Below are positions 1 to 8,167 of a stretch of DNA of 64,000 nucleotides, piece after piece. Position 1 is the first letter of the stretch. Each line of letters opens with the position of its first letter. The DNA is taken from contig QAMW01000018.1 in NCBI GenBank assembly GCA_003150235.1, forward strand, positions 7,106 to 71,105, read 5' to 3'. The stretch comes from Bacteroidales bacterium. Lineage in GTDB: Bacteria; Bacteroidota; Bacteroidia; Bacteroidales; Muribaculaceae. The notes under the pieces are model-generated. The model worked only from the letters and a program-made list of their open reading frames with translations, ran no database searches and was not told where the DNA came from. Position numbers and translations under genes: made by a program.

Positions 1-1
1 T

Positions 2-1429
2 TCAGTTTTCAGATGTCGTGGGACGGGTGATGCCGAGGGAGGCGGCGGTTTTGTACATGAAATCGAGGGCGGCTTCACGTTCGTTGGGAATCACACCGTC
101 GAGGATGGCGTTTTTTATGCTTTCCTTGATTATGCCTACTTCGCGCGACGGGGGAAGACTGAATATCTGCATAATTTCCTCGCCTGTAACCGGGGGCTGG
201 AAGTTGCGGATGCGGTCACGTTCCTCAAGCTCCGCCATCTTATTGCGTACGAGTTTGAAGTTTTCGATGTAGCGACGCACCTTTTCCTGGTTTTTTGAGG
301 TGATATCGGCTTCGCAGAGTGTCATCAGGTCCTCGATATCGTCACCTGCCTCAAAAAGCATACGTCTTACGGCAGAGTCGGTCACCTCCTCCTCCACGAG
401 GGCGATGGGACGCATGTGTAGCTCGACCATTTTCTGCACATATTTCATTTTCTCATTGAGGGGGAGACGCATGTTGCGGAATATGCGCGGAAGCATCTTT
501 GCCCCGATGAAGTTGTGGTTGTGGAATGTCCAGCCGAGGCGGTCGTCCCAACGCTTTGTGACGGGCTTGGCGATGTCGTGGAACAGTGCCGCCCACCGGA
601 GCCATACATTGTCGCTTGTGCGCGCCACGTTGTCGAGCACCTGAAGGGTGTGGTCGAAATTGTCCTTGTGACCGCGCCCCTTTACTGTCTGTACCCCTTT
701 CATGGCGGCAAGTTCGGGAAGTATGTAGGGAAGGAGCCCGCAGTTGTCGAGCAGATACCAGCCAATCGAGGGAACAGGTGATGCCATGATTTTCATAAGC
801 TCGTCGGCGATACGCTCGCGCGAGATTATCTCGATGCGCGACGCGTTGCGGGCGATTGCGTCAAATGTCTCGTCGTAGATGGTAAACCCGAGCTGTGTGG
901 CGAAGCGGATGGCGCGCATCATGCGCAGAGGGTCGTCACTGAAAGTGATATCTGGGTCAAGCGGTGTGCGTATCAGCTGAAGGTCGAGGTCGCCCACTCC
1001 GTCGTAGGGGTCGACAAGCTCGCCGAATGTGGCGCTGTTGACCGAAATCGCCATGGCGTTGATGGTGAAGTCGCGGCGCGCGAGGTCGTCGTCAAGGGTG
1101 CCATCCTCTACTATCGGCTTGCGGCTGTCGTGGGTGTATGACTCGCGGCGCGCCCCGACAAATTCGAGTTCGGTGCCGCGGTGTTTCACCTGCGCGGTGC
1201 CGAAATTGCGGAACACATTGCAGCGGGTGCCTTTGCCGAGTTTCGCGGCAACCGCCTCGGCAACCTCGATGCCGCTCCCTACGGTGACGAAATCGACATC
1301 CTTGGAATGACGGTGAAGAAACAGGTCACGTACATATCCGCCCACGACATAGCAGGGGCGCGAGAGAGAGTCGGCGGTGTCGCCTACGGTATGGAAAAGC
1401 GCTGAGTCTATCCTTTCGGCTAAATTCAT
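2..1429 (-). CDS. cca: CCA tRNA nucleotidyltransferase / poly(A) polymerase family with HD domain
   Basis: 475 residues. The N-terminal class II nucleotidyltransferase fold shows GGYVRDLFL and the metal-binding KDVDFV pair near residues 30-50, then RRDFTINAMAI near 120, the ribose/primer motif of CCA-adding enzymes. An HD phosphohydrolase-like domain follows (WAALFHDIAKPVTKR, about residues 280-295), as in the long HD-containing bacterial form. It should add or repair the 3' CCA of tRNAs in the cytoplasm. It lies 23 bp downstream of the M24 peptidase gene and probably ends the minus-strand run that begins near 6.8 kb. A poly(A) polymerase role cannot be excluded from sequence, but the length and HD domain favour CCA addition. 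Stop codon is at positions 2-4. Confidence 0.93.
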   Translation of the reverse strand: MNLAERIDSALFHTVGDTADSLSRPCYVVGGYVRDLFLHRHSKDVDFVTVGSGIEVAEAVAAKLGKGTRCNVFRNFGTAQVKHRGTELEFVGARRESYTHDSRKPIVEDGTLDDDLARRDFTINAMAISVNSATFGELVDPYDGVGDLDLQLIRTPLDPDITFSDDPLRMMRAIRFATQLGFTIYDETFDAIARNASRIEIISRERIADELMKIMASPVPSIGWYLLDNCGLLPYILPELAAMKGVQTVKGRGHKDNFDHTLQVLDNVARTSDNVWLRWAALFHDIAKPVTKRWDDRLGWTFHNHNFIGAKMLPRIFRNMRLPLNEKMKYVQKMVELHMRPIALVEEEVTDSAVRRMLFEAGDDIEDLMTLCEADITSKNQEKVRRYIENFKLVRNKMAELEERDRIRNFQPPVTGEEIMQIFSLPPSREVGIIKESIKNAILDGVIPNEREAALDFMYKTAASLGITRPTTSEN

Positions 1430-1452
1430 CGGGCTTAAGTAACTCTTAAAAA

Positions 1453-2634
1453 TCAGTTCAGACTAATAATATCTTCAGGGGCGTTGGTGATACATTCAAG
1501 TCCGCGGTCAGTGACGATATAGGTGTTTTCAATGCCTGTAGCACCAACGTGGGGAACTACAAATTTGGGTTCCAGTGCTATCACATTGTGGCGGGCGAGC
1601 ACATCACGGCTACGCGGCGCGATGACGGGCAGCTCGTTAATCTCGATGCCCACGCCATGACCTATGAAACCGGCTTTCTGCGCGTGACCCATAAAATAGC
1701 GTTCCAGTCCGCGGTCGTTGACAATGGAAATTGCGAGCTCGTAGAGCTGTGATGCGGGAGTGCCCGGAACACCGGCTTTCTCGACGGCACGGCAGATGTC
1801 GATGGAACACTGATGGGTCCTTCGGGCGAGATCGTCGATTTCGCCGAGGCTGAACACACGGGTCATGTCGGTCATATAGCCGGTGAAATTACCGTTGGAG
1901 TCGACCATCACGGTCATACCGGGCTTGATGACTGTGCCGTTTGCCCCGACGGGCAGCGACGGGTCGAGTCCGGCACCTCCCATGGCGAAATCATAGGGAG
2001 TGGGTGCATCGGCGTTATCGCCGGTGAGGATATTGGACATGAAAAGTTCCATAGACTCACCCGCTATGCGGAACTGTCCGAGGCATCCTTCAAGGCGCGA
2101 CACACGCTCGATTTCAATCTGAAGCTCGATGTCGCTCATGCCGTCTTCGTAGAGATGGGGGATGCGGCGATAGACGCGCTCATGCTTCACGCCGGAGCGG
2201 CGGAGCATGTCAAGCTCGAAATCGGTCTTTACCGAGCGGGCGGTGCGCAATACCGCAGAGGCGTTGAGCGGCTTGACACCCGGGAAAGCCTTGGTGAGAC
2301 GCTCGAAGGTCATCACATCGAGGAGCGATAGCTCGAAGCCCATCGCCTCGGGAATGCCGTAGCCGTGTCCCGCAATCAGGTTGACAATCTGCTCGGGCTT
2401 GTGGATATAGATGACATCAGGAGCTTCTATGCCGGTAGGGCGACGCACGAAATACAGGGGTGCACCCTCGGCGGGGATGTAGACATAACCGTTGATGACC
2501 CTGCCGGTAGTGTAATATATGTTGGCGTTGCTTGTCACAAGCATAGCCGGCATCGAGGCATCAGCCATCGCGTGTTGTATCTTTTCGATGCGTCGGCGTA
2601 TCTCGTCGGCGGGAGTGAGAGCGTGTAAGTCCAT
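1453..2634 (-). CDS. M24 family metallopeptidase (Xaa-Pro aminopeptidase/prolidase-like)
   Basis: 393 residues in the two-domain creatinase/prolidase layout: an N-terminal creatinase-like domain to about residue 145, then the pita-bread M24 domain. All five expected metal ligands are visible: D245 (MVDSNG), D256 (MTDMTR), H326 (GHGVGIE), E355 (ALEPKF) and E369 (GIENTY). No signal peptide is seen, so it is probably a cytoplasmic dipeptidase or aminopeptidase acting before proline. It sits between gldH and the CCA enzyme on the same strand with short gaps. The exact substrate cannot be told from sequence. Confidence 0.9.
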   Translation of the reverse strand: MDLHALTPADEIRRRIEKIQHAMADASMPAMLVTSNANIYYTTGRVINGYVYIPAEGAPLYFVRRPTGIEAPDVIYIHKPEQIVNLIAGHGYGIPEAMGFELSLLDVMTFERLTKAFPGVKPLNASAVLRTARSVKTDFELDMLRRSGVKHERVYRRIPHLYEDGMSDIELQIEIERVSRLEGCLGQFRIAGESMELFMSNILTGDNADAPTPYDFAMGGAGLDPSLPVGANGTVIKPGMTVMVDSNGNFTGYMTDMTRVFSLGEIDDLARRTHQCSIDICRAVEKAGVPGTPASQLYELAISIVNDRGLERYFMGHAQKAGFIGHGVGIEINELPVIAPRSRDVLARHNVIALEPKFVVPHVGATGIENTYIVTDRGLECITNAPEDIISLN

Positions 2635-2664
2635 AATTGAATTTCGGTTAATTATAACATAGTC

Positions 2665-3132
2665 CTATTCAGTCGAAACGAACAGGATGCCTAATTGTTC
2701 AATGTCGTGAAGGGTGTCGACGCGCATGATGTGACGCAGGGTGACGGTCTGCCCCGACGGTATCGGCGCTACCGTCACGAGTGTGTCGGCATATTGGTAG
2801 GAAGCGCCGAATCCGTTGCCCTGCCAACGGCCGTAGATATCGGCGAGACGCACGTTGACTGTGTCGCGCGTCACGGTGCTGTCGGCGTTGATACGGGAAA
2901 GTTCAAGCCACAGGTTGCTGTAAGGATAGGAGTTATTGTGGCGCAGGGCAATCACGGGCACTGACGTGACCGTGGAGTCGGCAAACTGCGGGGTGAAGCA
3001 TAGCGTGTCGCCATACGCCCAGCCTTCTTCGGGGAGTTGGCGGAACTCACAAAAGTCATTTTGCCCGGGCACACAGGCGCCCAGGCATAATGAACATAAG
3101 ATTGTTGATATGTGATATTTCGCTTTCGTCAT
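2665..3132 (-). CDS. gldH: Gliding-motility-type lipoprotein GldH
   Basis: 155 residues with a lipoprotein signal peptide ending at LGAC (C20). After the lipobox comes the GldH-like pattern of CEFRQLPEEGW, a central NNSYPYSNLWLEL segment and the DIYGRWQGNGFG segment. GldH is an outer-membrane-directed lipoprotein needed for gliding in Flavobacterium; non-gliding Bacteroidales keep it, where its job is unclear. The gene starts 2 bp after the ricT-like gene ends, so the two are almost certainly cotranscribed. Family assignment is from recognised motifs and the conserved neighbourhood. Confidence 0.85.
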   Translation of the reverse strand: MTKAKYHISTILCSLCLGACVPGQNDFCEFRQLPEEGWAYGDTLCFTPQFADSTVTSVPVIALRHNNSYPYSNLWLELSRINADSTVTRDTVNVRLADIYGRWQGNGFGASYQYADTLVTVAPIPSGQTVTLRHIMRVDTLHDIEQLGILFVSTE

Positions 3133-3134
3133 TG

Positions 3135-4478
3135 TCAGTTTTCAGGTGCCGGCGCGGAGTCCTTAGGCTTGTTGTCGGCTGAAGGGTCGTGGCGGAGCTG
3201 TTTTGCCTGACGGTTGCGTGGCGGCTGCTGCTGTTGTTGCTGCTGTCGGGGCTGCTGTTGGGCGTTGCCGTTGCGGTTGTCGGGTTTCGAGCCGTTGGCA
3301 TCGGGTTTCGTTCCCTCTTTCTGCTCGCCCTGCGGCTTCTTTTTCTTCTTTTTCTTTTTCGCCTTGTCAAAGCGGGTAAGGCTGTCCTGACCTACAATCT
3401 CGACAAACTCCTTGCGCTCCTTCGGCTTCTCGCTTCCTTCGGCGGCAAGCTTTTCGGGCTTTTCACCGCGCTTGTTCATGGAGATAACCTCAAAGGCACG
3501 GTCGGCAGGGATGGTCACCAGGTTGGCGGGCATCGCCTTGTCGGTCGAGTAGGTAATCTCGCGCTTGAAAATGTCGGTCTTGAAGTGATAGAATGTGCCG
3601 TCAACGGTTTCCAGTGTGGCATCGCGCGGAGGCATTCTCTTCACGCTTTCCACGTAGGTGTCGACTTCGAAGTTGAGGCAGCATTTGAGCTTCGCACACT
3701 GTCCGGCAAGTTTCTGCGGATTGAGCGAGATGTCCTGGTAGCGCGCCGCACTCGTTGCCACCGACACGAAATTGGTCATCCAGCTTGAACAGCAGAGCGG
3801 CCTGCCGCAGGGACCGATACCGCCTATGCGGCCTGCCTCTTGTCGCGCGCCTATCTGCTTCATCTCGATTCTTACCTTGAAGGTTTCGGCAAGCACCTTT
3901 ATGAGCTGGCGGAAATCTACGCGCTCGTCGGCTATATAATAGAAGATAGCCTTGTTGCCGTCGCCCTGATACTCCACGTCGCCTATCTTCATGTTGAGCT
4001 TAAGGCTCTCGGCGATTTTGCGTGAGCGTATCATGGTGTCGTTTTCCTTCGCTTTCGCCTCCTCATATTTTTCAAGGTCGGCAGGTTTTGCCTTGCGGAA
4101 TATGCGGCGTATCTCCGCATCTGGCTTTATGTTGGCTTTCTTCATCTGAAGCGCCACAAGCTGTCCGGTGAGGGTCACCTGCCCGATGTCGTGACCGGGC
4201 GATGCCTCGACAGCCACCATGTCGCCAATAGCGAGCTGAAGATTGGAGCTGTTTTTATAAAAGCCTTTGCGGGTGTTCTTGAACTGCACCTCCACCATGT
4301 CGAAATCGGCAAATCCTCCGGGAATGTCGCCAAGCCAGTTGTAGCAGTGCAGATTGCCTCGGGGTGTCTTGTGGCTACAACCGCCACAACGCCCGCAGGA
4401 GTTTCCACATGAGCCACCCTCCCCGGATGATGCGTTTTCGTTATGGCGCGGTGTTATGTCGTCAGTATCTTTTGTCAT
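3135..4478 (-). CDS. ricT: PSP1/RicT (YaaT) family regulatory protein
   Basis: 447 residues. A short Cys-rich N-terminus (CGNSCGRCGGC near residues 24-34) precedes the PSP1 domain, which contains GRIGGIGPCGRPLCCSSW and GQCAKLKCCLNFE, the conserved cysteines that in B. subtilis RicT help hold Fe-S clusters in the RicA/F/T complex. The last 90 residues are low complexity: a poly-Lys run, then Gln/Pro/Asn-rich sequence. In B. subtilis RicT modifies RNase Y specificity; here the gene lies directly downstream of rny (14 bp), which fits that partnership. The basic disordered tail is typical of Bacteroidetes versions and may bind RNA. Confidence 0.88.
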   Translation of the reverse strand: MTKDTDDITPRHNENASSGEGGSCGNSCGRCGGCSHKTPRGNLHCYNWLGDIPGGFADFDMVEVQFKNTRKGFYKNSSNLQLAIGDMVAVEASPGHDIGQVTLTGQLVALQMKKANIKPDAEIRRIFRKAKPADLEKYEEAKAKENDTMIRSRKIAESLKLNMKIGDVEYQGDGNKAIFYYIADERVDFRQLIKVLAETFKVRIEMKQIGARQEAGRIGGIGPCGRPLCCSSWMTNFVSVATSAARYQDISLNPQKLAGQCAKLKCCLNFEVDTYVESVKRMPPRDATLETVDGTFYHFKTDIFKREITYSTDKAMPANLVTIPADRAFEVISMNKRGEKPEKLAAEGSEKPKERKEFVEIVGQDSLTRFDKAKKKKKKKKPQGEQKEGTKPDANGSKPDNRNGNAQQQPRQQQQQQQPPRNRQAKQLRHDPSADNKPKDSAPAPEN

Positions 4479-4492
4479 GACTCACCGGCTGA

Positions 4493-6037
4493 TTATTTTG
4501 CGAAACTTACTGAACGGGTCTCGCGGATTACGGTGATTTTTACCTGTCCCGGATAAGTCATTTCATCCTGGATGCGCTTTGCGATTTCAGAAGAGAGCTT
4601 TTCGGTCTCCACGTCGTCAATCTTGTCGGCGCCAACAATCACGCGCAGTTCACGACCTGCCTGGATGGCGTAGGTCTTGATCACGCCCGGATAGGAGAGG
4701 GCGAGCTGCTCAAGGTCGTTGAGGCGCTTGATATATGCCTCGACGATTTCGCGACGTGCGCCGGGACGTGCGCCGGAGATGGCGTCACACACCTGTACAA
4801 TCGGGGCGAGAAGCGTGGTCTGCTCGATTTCATCGTGGTGGGCGCCGATGGCGTTGCATATCTCGGGCTTTTCCTTATATTTTTCGGCAAGCTTCATGCC
4901 AAGGAGTGCGTGGGGGAGTTCGGGCTCTTCATCGGGCACCTTGCCTATATCGTGGAGGAGTCCGGCGCGACGTGCTTTCTTGGGGTTGAGACCCAGCTCC
5001 GATGCCATGATGGCGCAGAGATTTGCTGTCTCGCGCGAGTGCTGCAACAGGTTCTGTCCGTAGCTGGAGCGGTATTTCATCTTACCTACCAGGCGGATGA
5101 GGTCGGGATGCAGACCGTGGATACCGAGGTCGATAGCAGTGCGCTTGCCTGTCTCGACGATTTCTTCTTCTATCTGCTTGCGCACCTTTGCCACGACTTC
5201 CTCGATACGTGCGGGATGGATACGTCCATCCGCCACGAGCTGATGCAGGGCGAGCCGGGCGATTTCGCGGCGCACGGGGTCGAAGCCTGAGAGCACGATT
5301 GCCTCGGGGGTGTCGTCGACAATGATTTCGATGCCGGTCGCTGCCTCAAGGGCGCGGATGTTACGACCCTCGCGACCGATGATGCGTCCCTTGATTTCAT
5401 CGGAGTCGATGTGGAACACGGTCACGGAGTTTTCGATGGCGGTCTCGGTGGCGACACGCTGTATCGACTGCACGACGATGCGCTTCGCCTCCTTGTTGGC
5501 GGTGAGCTTCGCTTCATCCATGATGTCGTTGATATAGCTTGCCGCAGCGGTTTTTGCCTCGTCTTTGAGCGACTCCACGAGTTTGTTTTTAGCTTCTTCA
5601 GCCGACAGCCCTGAAATATGCTCAAGTGTATCCTGTGCGGTACGGGTGAGCTTGTCAAGTTCAGCTTTCTGACCTTCGAGCACGACAGCCTGGGCATCGA
5701 GGTTGGCTTTAGTCGCGTCAATCTCGTTGCGGCGACGGGCAATGTCGCCCTGTTGCTGGTTGAGCTGCAGTTCGCGCTGCTTTATGCGCGCTTCCGACTG
5801 CTGTACCTTCGCGAGGCGCGCATTTGCCTGTTTCTCCGCCTCTGCCTTGATCTGAAGCTCCTCTTCCCTGGCTTCCAGGAGTTTCTTCTGCTTCAGCACT
5901 TCGGCTTCCTGCTTCGCTTCTTCAACGATGGTCTTTGCCTGGCTTCTACCGATTGATTTTTGAACTATGATTGTGGCGGCAACACCGATTAATGCTGCCA
6001 CTACGCCTACTACAATGGTTAGTATGAGTGGTCCCAT
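4493..6037 (-). CDS. rny: Ribonuclease Y
   Basis: 514 residues, the normal length for RNase Y. An N-terminal membrane anchor (residues 3-25) is followed by a long Gln/Lys/Glu-rich coiled coil to about 190, a KH RNA-binding domain with IIGREGRNIRALE near 215, and an HD domain with LLHDIGKV near 360 supplying the metal-binding His-Asp pair. It is a membrane-bound endoribonuclease that starts bulk mRNA decay. Upstream lies a probable 6S RNA and zapA; downstream is ricT, the likely cofactor gene. Confidence 0.96.
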   Translation of the reverse strand: MGPLILTIVVGVVAALIGVAATIIVQKSIGRSQAKTIVEEAKQEAEVLKQKKLLEAREEELQIKAEAEKQANARLAKVQQSEARIKQRELQLNQQQGDIARRRNEIDATKANLDAQAVVLEGQKAELDKLTRTAQDTLEHISGLSAEEAKNKLVESLKDEAKTAAASYINDIMDEAKLTANKEAKRIVVQSIQRVATETAIENSVTVFHIDSDEIKGRIIGREGRNIRALEAATGIEIIVDDTPEAIVLSGFDPVRREIARLALHQLVADGRIHPARIEEVVAKVRKQIEEEIVETGKRTAIDLGIHGLHPDLIRLVGKMKYRSSYGQNLLQHSRETANLCAIMASELGLNPKKARRAGLLHDIGKVPDEEPELPHALLGMKLAEKYKEKPEICNAIGAHHDEIEQTTLLAPIVQVCDAISGARPGARREIVEAYIKRLNDLEQLALSYPGVIKTYAIQAGRELRVIVGADKIDDVETEKLSSEIAKRIQDEMTYPGQVKITVIRETRSVSFAK

Positions 6038-6073
6038 GATATGTTAAAAATGTGATATGATAATAATATTAAA

Positions 6074-6200
6074 CAAAAAGCACTCATAGACCATCCTTTC
6101 GCCGCAGGGAACGGCGCGGTTTTGGTTATAAGTGCAGGTTACTTCTCTCAAAACGCCGGGGATATGCTCCCCTGAATAAATGTCGGGTGGAGAGCCTTTT
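6074..6200 (-). ncRNA. ssrS: Probable 6S RNA
   Basis: The zapA-rny gap is 169 bp and holds a foldable RNA on the minus strand. The ends pair: AAAAG plus CTC near 6200-6192 with GAG and CTTTT near 6085-6075, followed by a T-rich tract. Inside are a GGGGA/TCCCC hairpin (about 6175-6160) and a CGCCG/CGGCG hairpin (about 6122-6102), separated by unpaired stretches as in the 6S central bubble. 6S RNA genes are often next to zapA, which supports the call. 6S RNA binds RNA polymerase holoenzyme. No covariance search was run, so the ends are approximate. Confidence 0.62.
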
Positions 6201-6206
6201 ACGGAG

Positions 6207-6500
6207 TTACTCGATGTTTAACAAAATGTCATCCAGCTTCTCCTCAAAATCTCTCAGCGTATCGTCGATACGCTCGTTTTTGCGCTGCTCTATCACGTAA
6301 AGCTTTGCAAAGTGTAACGCCACCATGCCGAGTACATCCTTTGATGTCTTGTCGGCAGGCTTAGATTCCATCCACTTGCTCCACACGCGGTTGACGTATC
6401 GTTCGGCAAGCCTGACTTCTTCTTCGCCTTCAAAACTGACTACCATGCCAAGCGGGGCAAGGTCAGCCAATTTTACTTTTATATTCAGTTTATCTTTCAT
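6207..6500 (-). CDS. zapA: Cell division protein ZapA
   Basis: 97 residues. It begins with the ZapA N-terminal strand pattern (KLNIKVKLADLAPLGMVV), then an AERYVNRVWSKW helix and a C-terminal coiled-coil helix. ZapA binds FtsZ and promotes bundling at the division ring. It starts 4 bp after the stop of a small coiled-coil protein, forming the common Bacteroidetes pair, and is followed by the candidate 6S RNA. The sequence is diverged from proteobacterial ZapA, so the call rests on both length and context. Confidence 0.85.
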   Translation of the reverse strand: MKDKLNIKVKLADLAPLGMVVSFEGEEEVRLAERYVNRVWSKWMESKPADKTSKDVLGMVALHFAKLYVIEQRKNERIDDTLRDFEEKLDDILLNIE

Positions 6501-6504
6501 CGCA

Positions 6505-6798
6505 TCATTCGCTTAGCTCAGTGATGCACTTGTCGATTTCCCGCACTAATTCGGAAATCCTGGCTCGGCTCAGCTCGACATCGCGGCGGTCGGGTATTGC
6601 GGTGGTCACTACGGTGAGATATTCCACCCTGCTTTTCAGGATTCGTATCTCCTCTTCCTGACCGGCAATCTTTTTCTCCAACCCGGCGATAGTCTCGTCG
6701 GCTTCTTTTTTTGCCTGATAGAGTGCGTTGTAACGCTCTGTCAGGGACTCCGCCTTACGGCTGATACGCAAAAGTGTCTGCTGTAAGTCGCCTGCCAT
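6505..6798 (-). CDS. Small coiled-coil protein upstream of zapA
   Basis: 97 residues, almost entirely heptad-like (LTERYNALYQAKKEADETI, then LEKKIAGQEEEIRILKSRVEYL), predicted as one long coiled coil with no signal peptide or membrane segment. It is the first gene of the zapA operon and overlaps functionally with ZapA by position only. It could be a ZapB-like structural partner of the FtsZ ring, but sequence similarity to ZapB was not shown. A promoter lies just upstream. Confidence 0.75.
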   Translation of the reverse strand: MAGDLQQTLLRISRKAESLTERYNALYQAKKEADETIAGLEKKIAGQEEEIRILKSRVEYLTVVTTAIPDRRDVELSRARISELVREIDKCITELSE

Positions 6799-6814
6799 TT
6801 ATCCCAAATTTTTA

Positions 6815-6844
6815 CAAAAGTACGATAAAAATCTTATAATGCAA
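6815..6844 (-). promoter_or_regulatory. Promoter of the zapA-rny operon
   Basis: Minus strand reads TTG (6844-6842), 19 bp spacer, TACTTTTG (6822-6815), the Bacteroidetes sigma-ABfr pattern. The start site would fall within about 15 bp of the coiled-coil gene's ATG at 6798. Confidence 0.6.
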
Positions 6845-6892
6845 CATATTTCTCCCAAAAAATTAGTGGCTATTTATCTTGATTTGGTGAAA

Positions 6893-7480
6893 TCACCGGA
6901 GATTTCCTTCGGGAGTAGGGTCGGTGACCACGACGGGCTTTGAGGTAAGAGCCGACAGCATCGCCGTGAGGTTTTCCGCCGCCTCTGCGCGGGCGCGCTT
7001 TACGTAACCTTTGCGGTAGATGCTCTTTATGGCGTTTTGCTTCACTTTTTCCTTTATTTTGTTTTCCTCTGCTGTCGTAAAGCTGCCTGAACCCATGAAG
7101 CGGTCGTTCCAGGTGTCAATGACTATGTAGGAATCTTTGTCGGTCGACTCAAGAATTTCAACTTTTTCCGGCGGAAGCTGCACACGCAGTGTGTCGCCCG
7201 ACATTTTCAGGACGATACGTTCGAGGTCGAAGGTTATCGACCCTTTGAGCGTTATGCGCCCGAAGAGATGACGGTTTCCTATGGTGGCTTTGACCGGCGT
7301 CTCCTCGTAGATGTCCATCGAACAGAGTCTCACCATTGATTCAACTTCTTTCACCATTGCGCCGTCAATGGTAAGGTCGCCCGACTGCTGGGATGACTTG
7401 CGGTTGAGGCTCACGATGAGGAGGATGCCCCCAAGCAGAATGGCGGCTGCAATAATCGGGAATATCTTTTTCGTTTTCAT
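6893..7480 (-). CDS. DUF4230 domain protein, membrane anchored (second of a tandem pair)
   Basis: 195 residues with an N-terminal hydrophobic segment (IFPIIAAAILLGGILLIVSL, about residues 6-25) and a DUF4230 body containing the VQLPPEKVEILE strand motif and a C-terminal helix with conserved basic residues (YVKRARAEAAENL). No cysteine lipobox is seen, so it is probably a single-pass inner-membrane protein with an external domain. It lies 5 bp downstream of another DUF4230 gene and shows the same order of elements, so the two look like an ancient duplication. Function unknown. Confidence 0.8.
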   Translation of the reverse strand: MKTKKIFPIIAAAILLGGILLIVSLNRKSSQQSGDLTIDGAMVKEVESMVRLCSMDIYEETPVKATIGNRHLFGRITLKGSITFDLERIVLKMSGDTLRVQLPPEKVEILESTDKDSYIVIDTWNDRFMGSGSFTTAEENKIKEKVKQNAIKSIYRKGYVKRARAEAAENLTAMLSALTSKPVVVTDPTPEGNLR

Positions 7481-7485
7481 CTGTG

Positions 7486-8097
7486 TCAGTTGGATTTAAA
7501 AGATATGTCGGCTGTATAGCCTTCTCCGCTTAAAAGCGATTCAAAATAGGCGATTGCTTTGCGGCGCGCCTCGGCTTTGATGTGGTTCTGAAATGCCGGA
7601 TTGCGTCTGACCTCCTCTTTGAGCGACTCGTTCATCTGCTCCTTTATTGCCGCACGTTCTTTGGCATCGATGCGTGAGCGTAGCCCGGTCACGCGGTAAT
7701 GATTTTCGCGTATCGGGAGGTCTCTCCCCTCAAATTCAGTCTTTATCGCAGGAAGAACTACCGAAACGGTGTGAGCGTCTTCATTTACGGTTATATCGCC
7801 CGGCTGAAGTTCCGACATGTCCATGTAGGCGCGCAGATAGGTGTCGTAGGAGTAGACGGCAATGCGGTCGCCTATCTTGACTGCGTTGATAAGTGCGTCG
7901 GCTGTCTGCCTGAGGTTTTTTGCCTCGCTAAGGGTAATGTCGTCGATTGTCGCCATTTTCGATATGGTCATACGGGCGAGTATGAGTTTGTCGACTGATT
8001 TTATCTCGGAATAAAACCGGAGTGAAGTGTCATTGCGGCTGCATCCGGCTGAGATGACGGCGGCAAGCAGCAAGCTTGTGATAAGTCTGAAATTCAT
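7486..8097 (-). CDS. DUF4230 lipoprotein (first of a tandem pair)
   Basis: 203 residues. The signal peptide ends in a lipobox (ISAGC, C19), giving an exported lipoprotein. The body follows DUF4230: an early ILARMTI strand, VYSYDTYLRAYMDMSELQ, the VSVVLPAIKTEFEGRDL motif and a C-terminal Lys/Arg/Glu helix. The neighbouring gene downstream has the same fold but a membrane anchor instead of a lipid anchor. They may form one envelope complex; this is inferred from adjacency. No promoter is obvious upstream. Confidence 0.8.
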   Translation of the reverse strand: MNFRLITSLLLAAVISAGCSRNDTSLRFYSEIKSVDKLILARMTISKMATIDDITLSEAKNLRQTADALINAVKIGDRIAVYSYDTYLRAYMDMSELQPGDITVNEDAHTVSVVLPAIKTEFEGRDLPIRENHYRVTGLRSRIDAKERAAIKEQMNESLKEEVRRNPAFQNHIKAEARRKAIAYFESLLSGEGYTADISFKSN

Positions 8098-8167
8098 AGG
8101 TCGGTTGCATTTATATTTAACATTGGATATATACCATATAAACGCTTGCAGGCATCATGATATTGCG

